From the NCBI GenBank assembly GCA_031769625.1, contig JAUIMM010000721.1, positions 1,889,661 through 1,953,660 of the forward strand: DNA of 64,000 bases. The letters are read 5' to 3'. The notes under the pieces are model-generated. The model did not search any database. It saw only the letters and a list, made by a program, of their open reading frames with translations, and was not told where the DNA came from. Of this stretch, positions 1 to 9,984 are shown piece after piece (position 1 is the first letter of the stretch; every line of letters begins with the position of its first letter). The stretch is from Taudactylus pleione. Its lineage: Eukaryota > Chordata > Amphibia > Anura > Myobatrachidae. The translations under genes were made by a program, and so were the position numbers.

Positions 1-678
1 GACATTTAAAAAAGAACTGTCAAAAAAAGTTTAAAAAAAAAATAAAAATAGGGACACCCCAAAAAATTAATTTAGAATAGATTATTAGCGGCAGGTGTTT
101 TCTAGAATAGAAATTAAAGGCTAAAACGGGGGTACCCATAGTGATCCCCCATGTATTTACAACTTTAGGGGGGTCCTACAATTATTTTAAGGGAAAATTC
201 GTAACTTTACGCAAATCCAACTTCGGAGTTTCCCGTTTTCGTTAATTTTATATTGAATACGGGGATAAGCGGGAGCGCGCACCATACCTTTACGTAGAAA
301 AAAACTCCGATATGAAAAGTTAAGGTTTCATATTGAATACCCCTCATAGATGTCACACAGGTGGACTTCATTTCACTAATTATGTGACTCCTGAAGGTAA
401 TTGGTTGCACCAGAACTTTTGAGGGGCTTCATATTAAAGGGGGTGATTACATATGCACATGGCAATTTTCAGAATTTTATTTATAAAGATTATTTTTTAT
501 ATATATTTTTCTCATTTCACTTCACCGAATTAGACTATTTTGTGCAGATCCATCACATAAAATTCAGATTAACAAAATAAATAAATGTACAGGTTGTAAT
601 GCATCAAAAAAGGTAAAAAGCCAAGGGGGTTTGAATACTTTTGCAAGGCACTTTAAAGTCACATTTTAAATACATTAT
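1..678. other. AT-rich flank without recognised gene
   Basis: No credible coding region. Positions 224-340 contain a small foldback-like block: cggagttt (224-231) pairs with aaactccg (302-309), and the 10-mer tattgaatac is repeated at 251 and 331. The phrase attgaatacggggataag also occurs near the right end of the 843-bp element at 18,974-19,816, so this may be a remnant of a related repeat. Confidence 0.4.
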
Positions 679-1762
679 ATGTTAAACCATATACACGGAG
701 CCTGTGCCCTGTTGCTGGGGTCTCGGGCTCAGTGCTGCACATACCTTTTTAAATCCAGTTATATATATTTTATTGATCACTGTATTTTTAAATGTGTGCT
801 GGTGCCTTTATACACTGTGTGCCCAGCGCTGGGCTTCCCTCGCCAAGCTCCCAGTGCCCAGCGTGAGGTACTCAGCACTTCCATCTAATTAGTGCTGGGG
901 CTCTCCCCCGCCCCCACTCAGCGCTGGGAGCTACCAGCAGCCGGTCTTCCTACTGGTCCCCTACCGCAGAGTTACAGCAGCCACTGGAGCTGGTCTGGGG
1001 CGCATCTGGCCCTCCTCAGCACCGGGGGTACAGGGAGCTGGCTCTTCCTGCCCTCCCCCACCCAATGTGTGGCAAGTCTACCTGAGGCACCGGGGATAGC
1101 GCTCCCAACCCCCAGTGGTCATCACACAGCCCCCCCCCCACGCTACACTGGGAGCCGGCAGTCCCGGTCTCACAGCGGGTGGCCACTGAGCCCTGCAGTC
1201 CGGGACGAGAGTCCTGACTCCTGGCTGCAGCGATCCTTGCTGTCCTGTGCGCTGGGAGCTCAGCTCCTGATCCCCAGCTGTTGGTACATAGCCCTGCACC
1301 TCGGGACTACATCCCGGCAGCAGCAGCTCTGGCTGAGCAGTCCGGCTTTGCCGCAGCTGCCGATGTTCGTCCGGGGCTGCGGTACCGAGATACAGGGGAG
1401 AGTGATAAACCACCAACCAATCAGCTCCCAACTGTCATTTTTCAAACACGGCCTGTGAGATGACAGTAAGGAGCTGAGTGGTTGGGCATTTATCACTCTG
1501 CACTTTATCACTACCCAGAGCTTCATACATCTACCCCACAGTCCCCTGGTGCAGTGCAGCGGGGGTTAACGAGAAGCCGCCGCAGAGGGTTCGGGGCCCA
1601 CGGTACTACACACAGGTTAGCGAAAGAATAATTTTTAAACACTTAGCGCCCAGCGCCAGCCATACATTTTACACATGGCGCCTATATGCCCTTTTAAAAA
1701 TGGCGACGTAGCCTCAGTGCTGCGGCAGCCATTTTACCCACGTGTGCCAGTCTCCAGCCACA
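679..1762 (-). repeat. Diverged LTR fragment (same family as the solo LTR at 31.7-33.7 kb)
   Basis: The right end reads tctccagccaca, matching the U3-type terminus (TGTGG on the minus strand) of the LTRs ending at 14,817 and 33,739. Shared blocks include cagtgctgcacatacc near 730, a gcgcctat...cccttttaaaaatggcg stretch near 1,680-1,700, and a cggcagccatttta block just before the terminus. It is GC-rich and more diverged than the other copies. The left boundary is uncertain, and a palindromic element is nested at 1,399-1,499. No retroviral-type coding sequence is present. The family assignment is by eye. Confidence 0.55.
1399..1499. repeat. Palindromic foldback element
   Basis: The outer arms agagtgataaa (from 1399) and tttatcactct (to 1499) are inverted, and the inner arms 1415-1438 and 1460-1483 pair with about 3 mismatches in 24. 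The central spacer is about 20 bp. This fits a short MITE or foldback element inside the LTR fragment. No target-site duplication was resolved. Confidence 0.6.
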
Positions 1763-2006
1763 CCACCTGAATCCACTGAGCATAACTGACAGCTGAGATG
1801 GCATTGGCTGGCATACACATTTCCTGTGCACTCCGCTCTGCCGCACATGGAAAACCTCCATGATGTGCCAGGGTAATGACACGCCTGAGTCTGACACATG
1901 AGCGAGACACATACAGGATCATTATTCAGTCACCTGCCAGCTGGCCACACGTACAGCCTAACTCGCACTAACATCTCCGGAAGCTCGGTCACAAGCCTGG
2001 AGGTCT

Positions 2007-2026
2007 GGGGGGGGGGGGGGGGGGGG
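2007..2026 (+). repeat. Homopolymer G tract
   Basis: An uninterrupted run of 20 G. Its length may be affected by sequencing or assembly error. Confidence 0.9.
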
Positions 2027-2106
2027 AGAGGTCTCGTTACAGGACACACACCCCACATAGAGCACCAACAGCTTCACAAGCACTAACATCAGAGTGCAGG
2101 AAACAG

Positions 2107-2555
2107 CACTCGCTGCACACGTCATATAACAAAGCAGAGGTCCTAAGTCTACACTCGCTGCACACGTCATATAACAAAGCAGAGGTCCTAAGTCTACACT
2201 CGCTGCACACGTCATATAACAAAGCAAAGGTCCTAAGTCTACACTCGCTGCACACGTCATATAACAAAGCAGAGGTCCTAAGTCTACACTCGCTGCACAC
2301 GTCATATAACAAAGCAGAGGTCCTAAGTCTACACTCGCTGCACACGTCATATAACAAAGCAGAGGTCCTAAGTCTACACTCGCTGCACACGTCATATAAC
2401 AAAGCAGAGGTCCTAAGTCTACACTCGCTGCACACGTCATATAACAAAGCAGAGGTCCTAAGTCTACACTCGCTGCACACGTCATATAACAAAGCAGAGG
2501 TCCTAAGTCTACACTCGCTGCACATGTCATATAACAAAGCAGAGGGCCTAAGTCT
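2107..2555. repeat. 45-bp minisatellite, about 10 copies
   Basis: The monomer begins cactcgctgcacacgtcata and ends ggtcctaagtcta; copies are almost identical, with single changes near 2,227 and in the last copy (cacatg, gggcc). Because 45 is a multiple of 3, it gives a 15-residue repeating open frame on the minus strand, which I do not regard as a gene. It abuts a MITE fragment at 2,556. Confidence 0.95.
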
Positions 2556-2716
2556 GATTCCGAACGCACAGAGAATTCATTCACAAATAGAGTGACAGGC
2601 TGCCAGCGTTTGGGGGATGTAACTAGGGGGTGGCCATTAAAACGCAGACGTATTTGTCTGGTTAAACACCATTACATGGGCGTGCAAAAATTAGAGTCAG
2701 TCTCTGAATCAGGCCC
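2556..2716. mobile_element. Fragment of Harbinger-like MITE family A
   Basis: It resembles the middle of the copy at 3,496-4,011 (shared cgcacagag, gtgaca, acatgggcgtgca) and ends in the family terminus ctctgaatcaggccc. The left end is missing and replaced by the 45-bp minisatellite. Confidence 0.6.
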
Positions 2717-2760
2717 ACAGCCTGTAACTTCCAGCAAAAGCACAAAGAGTTAACTAAGTA

Positions 2761-3052
2761 AAGGCAGGAACCGGGGCTGGAGAAGAGGGACGGGAACCGG
2801 GGCTGGAGAAAAGGAGGGACTGGAACCGACGCTGGAGAAAAGGAGAGACGAGAATCGGAGTTGGGGGAAAGGGAGAGACGGGAATCGGAGTTGGGGGAAA
2901 GGGAGAGATGGGAATCGGAGTTGGGGGAAAGGGAGAGACGGGAATCGGAGTTGGGGGAAAGGGAGAGATGGGAATCGGAGTTGGGGGAAAGGGAGAGACG
3001 GGAATCGGAGTTGGGGGAAAGGGAGAGACGGGAATCGGAGTTGGGGAGGGAG
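2761..3052 (+). repeat. 30-bp purine-rich minisatellite, about 9-10 copies
   Basis: The mature monomer is gagacgggaatcggagttgg followed by gggaaaggga. The first three units are diverged (accggggctggag) and the later ones nearly identical, as expected for an array homogenising from one side. Adjacent monomers alternate gagacggg and gagatggg, a CpG/TpG difference also seen in the 30-kb array. Confidence 0.93.
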
Positions 3053-3492
3053 AAACTTTAAATAGAAAATCTATGTAAACACAAAGACAGGGAGGAGATA
3101 CTGTAGTACATGAAGAAGAAATTACAACCTGCAGATCACTCCGAGCAATAAGGAAAATAAGCTACAAAAGGGTAAATCCCATATTTTGCCCGTGATGCTT
3201 TTCAGACACTAATCATCCATCCTGCTGGAATAAGCCGACTGACAGCTCATAGTGAGAGAGACAGCCCCGAGCTCATAGACTGCAGGGAGACATCAGGGGA
3301 CTTCAGAAGATGAAATTGGTGTACAAACATCACACCTCCCAACAATCCCTATGTAAAAGTAGGGCAGTCCCTACATTAGGATCATGTCACAGTGCTGTAG
3401 AGCACATATATGCACATACATGTGTGACTGCATGGAACCATGCCATGTTCAGCATGCTCTCCCCGCGCTCTGCGTCCTTCAGCTCCCGGAGA
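3053..3492. other. Unassigned spacer
   Basis: No gene, tandem repeat or recognisable element seen; only short overlapping open frames of no apparent merit. Confidence 0.4.
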
Positions 3493-3495
3493 TTA

Positions 3496-4011
3496 TGAGC
3501 CTGATTCAGAGATGGACGCAGGGCCGATTACGTACACAGATCAGGCGATTGTTTGCCATGACTCATGCGTATAATTCGCACTGCGCGTGTACAGTGATCG
3601 GACTGTGATTACAGACGCACAGAGGAATCCATCGCAAAGTGAGTGACATGTTGTCAGCATTCGTGGGTGGTAACAGGGGAGTGGTCAGAAAAACGCAGGC
3701 GTGTCTGCCAGTGTAAACGCCGTTACATGGGCGTGCATAAATTAGCCACTGCGAGTGCCTACGCAGCATGAAGGAGAGCTCCCGAGTCTGTGGCTTGTCA
3801 GACCTGCGGCAAAGGCAAGATGGCCGCTGATGTGCAGCGATGTTACCGATACTGATGCCGGTACGCATCGTTGCACGCAGGTAAGAAGGCAGCAGTGAGC
3901 GTCTTTATGCTCAGGTGATCTTTGCAGATATTAGCAAATGTTTGCAGCTGCGTTGCGTATGGAAACACAGCTACGATCGCATTAGCGCCCGTCTCCCTAT
4001 GTCAGTGATCA
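3496..4011. mobile_element. Harbinger-like MITE family A, long copy
   Basis: It starts tgagcctgattcagagatgg directly after a TTA (3493-3495), which fits a PIF/Harbinger-type 3-bp target site. The interior shares gcgattgtttgc, atgcgtataattcgcactgc, aagatggccgc and acgatcgcattagcg with the copy at 24,413-24,777. It carries an extra block of about 150 bp in the middle that is also present in the fragment at 2,556-2,716. The right terminus has decayed, so its end is approximate. Confidence 0.65.
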
Positions 4012-4197
4012 CTCGCTGATGAGATAGAGATGCCACCGGCTGTACCCGCTCAGAAATTAGCTGCCCACCTAAAGCTACCAGCTTTACACGTGATATATAT
4101 GACCAGAGTGTTCACTCACTGACGGCACCGTGCCGAGGCCGCCTAACGCATCAGTATTATTGGGTACCAGTAATATAGACGCGTAATATATGCAGCC

Positions 4198-4288
4198 TCT
4201 CTCTCTCGAGAGAGAGAGAGAGAGAGACAGAGAGAGAGACAGAGAGAGCGCGAGAGACAGAGCGCGAGGACACACAGAGAGAGAGATG
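4198..4288. repeat. GA-rich microsatellite
   Basis: Imperfect (GA)n with gaca and gcgc interruptions, starting at a tctctctcgagagaga dyad. Confidence 0.9.
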
Positions 4289-4690
4289 ACATGTACACCC
4301 AGGACAGTGGCGTTAGGAGGACCTGACAGCTCACTAAGGTGACACAGGACACACATAGCAATTTGCAGGTTATACATTTCTTTCTCGGAGAGCCCAGTGT
4401 TCCCAGTAATTACAGAGACAGATGGATGGGGGACAGCAGGTCCTGTGCACAGTGACATCTCCATACACAGCCTTCTCTGAGACACATATGTGACCGGCAC
4501 TTTCCAATTAATGTGCCGTCTCCTACAGATAATGGGATTACAGAGTCACTATCTGCTCCTGGGCCAGCTGTGACCAGGCCCCAAAACGTACAGAAGCGAT
4601 GAGAATGTTCTAAACATGGCGGATAGAGCAGGCGTCCCAAATCCCCGATATATTCACAGCACACGGACACACAGCGCTGATTCACTGTGC

Positions 4691-5229
4691 TATGTCCTTA
4701 TCCATGGAGGAAGCCGTGTTATGTGTAGCACACACACATATGTAAGTGGTATGTCCTTATCCGTGGAGGAAGCCGTGTTATGTGTAGCACACACACATAT
4801 GTAAGTGGTATGTCCTTATCCATGGAGGAAGCCGTGTTATGTGTAGCACACACACATATGTAAGTGGTATGTCCTTATCCGTGGAGGAAGCCGTGTTATG
4901 TGTAGCACACACACATATGTAAGTGGTATGTCCTTATCCATGGAGGAAGCCGTGTTATGTCTAGCACACACACATATGTAAGTGGTATGTCCTTATCCAT
5001 GGAGGAAGCCGTGTTATGTGTAGCACACACACATATGTAAGTGGTATGTCCTTATCCATGGAGGAAGCCGTGTTATGTGTAGCACACACACATATGTAAG
5101 TGGTATGTCCTTATCCGTGGAGGAAGCCGCGTTATGTGTAGCACACACACATATGTAAGTGGTATGTCCTTATCCGTGGAGGAAGCCGTGTTATGTGTAG
5201 CACACACACATATGTTAGTGTTATGTCCT
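4691..5229. repeat. 59-bp minisatellite, about 9 copies
   Basis: The monomer begins tatgtccttatccatggagg and ends with gcacacacacatatgtaagtgg. Variants include ccatgg/ccgtgg and single changes near 4,960 and 5,215. No significant coding potential. Confidence 0.95.
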
Positions 5230-5471
5230 TGGCGCAGGGCATTATACCGTAAGTAGCAAATGCGTCTGAGTTTCAGGCTAAAGTCACCGTGTAATAGGCC
5301 GTGTATTAATGAAGATGTCTGATGTACGCAAGTACAGAAGAACGGCATAATTACCCAGGAGCCGATGAGACTCGGGGGCCCACGGGGAAGAAATTAGGGC
5401 CCTGAATAATTATATCCAGTATCCCCCATGCAGGGAAGCACAGCACAATTATCTGTATTTACCGAGACTCA

Positions 5472-5650
5472 GGGCCTGTCAGAGATGGACGCCATGCCGA
5501 TGGTTGCGCAGTTGAGCAAATATCGGTGTTGTACTGCGCATCTGTCAAGTTTCGTTTCCGTTGTTGCTCGCAGTGATGATTTATTTGCAAAGTGAATGAT
5601 AGGCAGAGATAGTTTGTGGGCGGGGACAGGGGGTGACGTGACTCGCTGTA
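5472..5650. mobile_element. Partial copy of MITE family A
   Basis: It opens gggcctgtcagagatggacg, matching the family terminus (gggcctgattcagagatgg). Downstream similarity is limited to short blocks such as gcaaagtgaatga and gtgggcggggacaggggg. The right end is not found. Confidence 0.5.
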
Positions 5651-5942
5651 GCTCTATAGGTAAGCACTCAGAGCCTGTACCCAGCAAAGATGAGACAGGG
5701 GACAAGGAGCACTATGGAGGAACGTGAAGCGTTGCCAGGTCCCGCGTCACTCTGCAGTGTTCTCCCCAGGCTCTCTGTTCCCAGCGAAACCGCTACCGCC
5801 CGACACTTCGCATTCCCCCCTTCCCCCACCCCAATGCACGTCTCCTGTCACCCGGTCACCCTTAATGTGTCCCTGTTGCCACGGAGGCCGGATTAGACGC
5901 CGACGTTACATGTTCACGTTAGTGAGGTGTTCCAAGACATGG
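5651..5942. other. Unassigned spacer
   Basis: Moderately GC-rich with short overlapping open frames in several phases. No codon pattern or motif supports a gene. Confidence 0.35.
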
Positions 5943-6221
5943 CGCATTGGGGCAAGGGGAGGTGTCAGGCAGGGGATGTCGCATTGGAGCGGGTGAGAGT
6001 CCCGGGCAGGGGATGCTGCTATGCGACGAGGTAGGTGCCAGGCAGGGGATGCTGCATTGGGACGGGGGGGGGGGGAGGCGCCAGGCAGGGGACGCTGCAT
6101 TGGGACAGGGGGGGGGGGGGGGGAGGTGCCAGGCAGGGGATGCGGCATTGGGGCGGGTGAGAGTCCCGGGCAGGGGATGTCGCATTGGGGCGGGTGAGAG
6201 TCCCGGGCAGGGGATGCTGCA
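5943..6221 (+). repeat. G-rich minisatellite, 7 units of variable length
   Basis: Units run from gcattggg to caggggatgct and vary from about 33 to 47 bp, mainly through expansion of the internal poly-G (up to about 16 G near 6,108-6,122). Two unit types alternate: gggtgagagtcccggg and the poly-G type with gaggtgccagg. The G runs make it a good G-quadruplex candidate on the plus strand. Confidence 0.9.
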
Positions 6222-6354
6222 ACCGGGCGGGGGTGACGTTGTCCATCACAGTGCAGGGGCGGTGTCAGACTGCAGGGCAAACATCCCTCCCCCTGTATAA
6301 AAGCACAGGTGCCTGAACTGATTAATGAGAGTAGACCTGCGGCCACTCTCTCTG

Positions 6355-6649
6355 TGCTGGAGCTTAAATGGGGACAGCATTTGGGAGCCTTAAAGTGGGG
6401 AAAGTATCTGAGGAGCTGTATAAAAACTACACTCTGTGGTGCCTGCAATCGGGGCCGGTATCTGAGGGCTGTTTAAAAAAATATACAGTATATTCTGTGG
6501 TGCCAGCAAGTGGGGACAGTATCTGTGGAGCTGTTTAAAAGTGTTATTTCAAGTTTAAATCATTATAAGGTCAAGATTTAAAACATTTTATTATTGCGAA
6601 GGCCCCGACCCGACCACCCGGCTGGGAACATTTTCTGGGGAGAACGCTG
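6355..6649 (-). repeat. Interspersed repeat family B, with internal tandem units
   Basis: It contains about three copies of a roughly 60-bp unit (ggggacagtatctg...gagctgtttaaaa), then ggtcaagatttaaaac, attattgcgaaggcccc and a terminus ctggggagaacgctg. The same blocks appear inverted at 31,047-31,331, so this is a dispersed family. The left terminus was not found. Confidence 0.6.
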
Positions 6650-6660
6650 CTCTGCATGAC

Positions 6661-7043
6661 CAAAGTGGATTTTTTTTCCGTCTTTTTCATCCGAAAACGC
6701 ATCTTAGTCGCTTCAGGAGACCGCTCGGATTATTCCAATATGTGACGCTTTTATATCTGTGCGTGACGAAGCACAAAGGGCGCATGGAAGAAGGACGCGA
6801 CCGCTGTGTCGTAGCACTCCGTATACAGATTCAGAGAGACAGTCGCACACACTGCAGACTGCTGATGCCATTTGCCACTTAGACGCATTTTTAGTTAAAA
6901 AAAAAAAAAAAAAAAGACGCCGACGTTTCGGCCCTTCCCGGAGCCATTCTCTGTGACCGGCTGAGATGTTGCTGCTCCCAGACGTTTCCAGGTCACAATA
7001 GGAGTATTTATAGGTTACCGGGCAGCTACAGAAGGACAGCCCT
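6661..7043. other. Unclassified, with an A18 tract
   Basis: It begins with a T8 run (6670-6677) and contains gcatcttagtcgcttcagga. An A tract of about 18 (6897-6914) could be the tail of a retroposon spanning roughly 6,661-6,914. No target duplication or pol III boxes were confirmed. Confidence 0.3.
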
Positions 7044-9984
7044 CACACATCACTGTACCTTCACCTCGCACCTCGCATTGCTCTCACCTCACACCTCGCT
7101 GTACCTTCACCTAACACCTCGCATTGCTCTCACCTCAAACCTCACTGTACCTTCACCTCGCACCTCTCATTGTGCTCACCTCACACCTCGCTGTACCTTC
7201 ACCTAACACCTCGCATTGCTCTCACCTCAAACCTCGCTGTACCTTCACCTCGCACCTCTCATTGCTCTCACCTCAAACCTCGCTGTACCTTCACCTAACA
7301 CCTCTCATTGCTCTCACCTCAAACCTCGCTGTACCTTCACCTAACACCTCTCATTGCTCTCACCTCAAACCTCGCTGTACCTTCACCTAACACCTCTCAT
7401 TGCTCTCACCTCAAACCTCGCTGTACCTTCACCTAACACCTTGCATTGTTCTCACCTCAAACCTCGCTGTACCTTCACCTAACACCTCATTGCTCTCACC
7501 TCAAACCTCGCTGTACCTTCACCTAACACCTCTCATTGCTCTCACCTCAAACCTCGCTGTACCTTCACCTAACACCTCTCATTGCTCTCACCTCAAACCT
7601 CGCTGTACCTTCACCTAACACCTCTCATTGCTCTCACCTCAAACCTCGCTATACCTTCACCTAACACCTCTCATTGCTCTCACCTCAAACCTCACTGTAC
7701 CTTCACCTAACACCTCGCATTGCTCTCACCTCACTGCCCCCTCACCTCACACATCACTGTACCTTCACCTCGCACCTCGCATTGCTCTCACCTCACACCT
7801 CGCTGTACCTTCACCTAACACCTCGCATTGCTCTCACCTCAAACCTCACTGTACCTTCACCTCGCACCTCTCATTGCTCTCACCTCAAGCCTCGCTGTAC
7901 CTTCACCTAACACCTCTCATTCCTCTCACCTCAAACCTCGCTGTACCTTCACCTAACACCTTGCATTGTTCTCACCTCAAACCTCATTGTACCTTCACCT
8001 AACACCTCATTGCTCTCACCTCAAACCTCGCTGTACCTTCACCTAACACCTCTCATTGCGCTCACCTCAAACCTCGCTGTATCTTCACCTAACACCTCTC
8101 ATTGCTCTCACCTCAAACCTCGCTGTACCTTCACCTAACACCTCGCATTGCTCTCACCTCAAACCTCGCTGTACCTTCACCTAACACCTCTCATTGCTCT
8201 CACCTCAAACCTCGCTATACCTTCACCTAACACCTCTCATTGCTCTCACCTCAAACCTCACTGTACCTTCACCTAACACCTCGCATTGCTCTCACCTCAC
8301 TGCCCCCTCACCTCACACATCACTGTACCTTCACCTCGCACCTCGCATTGCTCTCACCTCACACCTCGCTGTACCTTCACCTAACACCTCGCATTGCTCT
8401 CACCTCAAACCTCACTGTACCTTCACCTCGCACCTCTCATTGCTCTCACCTCAAACCTCGCTGTACCTTCACCTAACACCTCTCATTGCTCTCACCTCAA
8501 ACCTCGCTGTACCTTCACCTAACACCTCTCATTGCTCTCACCTCAAACCTCGCTGTACCTTCACCTAACACCTCTCATTGCTCTCACCTCAAACCTCGCT
8601 GTACCTTCACCTAACACCTTGCATTGTTCTCACCTCAAACCTCGCTGTACCTTCACCTAACACCTCATTGCTCTCACCTCAAACCTCGCTGTACCTTCAC
8701 CTAACACCTCTCATTGCTCTCACCTCAAACCTCGCTGTACCTTCACCTAACACCTCTCATTGCTCTCACCTCAAACCTCGCTGTACCTTCACCTAACACC
8801 TCTCATTGCTCTCACCTCAAACCTCGCTATACCTTCACCTAACACCTCTCATTGCTCTCACCTCAAACCTCACTGTACCTTCACCTAACACCTCGCATTG
8901 CTCTCACCTCACTGCCCCCTCACCTCACACATCACTGTACCTTCACCTCGCACCTCGCATTGCTCTCACCTCACACCTCGCTGTACCTTCACCTAACACC
9001 TCGCATTGCTCTCACCTCAAACCTCACTGTACCTTCACCTCGCACCTCTCATTGCTCTCACCTCACACATCACTGTACCTTCACCTCGCATCTCTCATTG
9101 CTCTCACCTCAAACCTCGCTGTACCTTCACCTAACACCTCTCATTCCTCTCACCTCAAACCTCGCTGTACCTTCACCTAACACCTCGCATTGCTCTCACC
9201 TCAAACCTCGTTGTACCTTCACCTAACACCTCATTGCTCTCACCTCAAACCTCGCTGTACCTTCACCTAACACCTCTCATTGCGCTCACCTCAAACCTCG
9301 CTGTACCTTCACCTAACACCTCGCATTGCTCTCACCTCAAACCTCGCTGTACCTTCACCTAACACCTCTCATTGCTCTCACCTCAAACCTCGCTGTACCT
9401 TCACCTAACACCTCTCATTGCTCTCACCTCAAACCTCGCTGTACCTTCACCTAACACCTCTCATTGCTCTCACCTCAAACCTCGCTGTACCTTCACCTAA
9501 CACCTCGCATTGCTCTCACCTCACACATCACTGTACCTTCACCTAACACCTCGCATTGCTCTCACCTCAAACCTCGCTGTAACTTCACCTAACACCTCTC
9601 ATTGCTCTCACCTCAAACCTCGCTGTACCTTCACCTAACACCTCTCATTGCTCTCACCTCAAACCTCGCTGTACCTTCACCTAACACCTCGCATTGCTCT
9701 CACCTCAAACCTCGCTGTACCTTCACCTAACACCTCGCATTGCTCTCACCTCAAACCTCGCTGTACCTTCACCTAACACCTCGCATTGCTCTCACCTCAA
9801 ACCTCGCTGTAACTTCACCTAACACCTTGCATTGCTCTCACCTCAAACCTCGCTGTAACTTCACCTAACACCTTGCATTGCTCTCACCTCAAACCTCGCT
9901 GTACCTTCACCTAACACCTCGCATTGCTCTCACCTCACACCTCGCTGTACCTTCACCTAACACCTCGCATTGCTCTCACCTCAC
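7044..9984. repeat. 46-bp minisatellite with higher-order repeats, about 64 monomers
   Basis: The consensus monomer is cattgctctcacctcaaacc then tcgctgtaccttcacctaac then acctct. Variants include cacacctcg, ctcgcacctc, a 44-bp form with acacctcattg, and a rare form carrying tgccccctcacctcacac. That rare marker occurs at 7,735, 8,301 and 8,913, showing duplications of about 566 and 612 bp (12-13 monomers). Open frames of 72-124 codons across the array are products of the repeat. Confidence 0.97.

Noticed and set aside
892..1458. 188-codon frame
   Set aside because: Lies in a GC-rich LTR fragment and runs into a palindromic MITE; proline/serine-rich without motifs.
1958..2584. 208-codon frame with 15-residue repeats
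   Set aside because: Direct translation of the 45-bp minisatellite, with unrelated and poly-proline flanks from the G tract.
2861..3061. 66-codon frame of [10 protein letters not shown] repeats
   Set aside because: Translation of the 30-bp purine-rich minisatellite; charged coiled-coil look is a result of GA-rich composition.
5906..6448. Proline-rich 180-codon minus frame
   Set aside because: Translation of the G-rich minisatellite complement.
6661..6914. SINE with a poly(A) tail
   Set aside because: The A18 tract is suggestive, but I could not find A/B boxes or a flanking duplication, so it is left unclassified.
7044..9984. CRISPR-like regular repeats
   Set aside because: No unique spacers between repeats, monomers are directly tandem, and the surroundings are eukaryotic transposons. 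The same holds for the other arrays.
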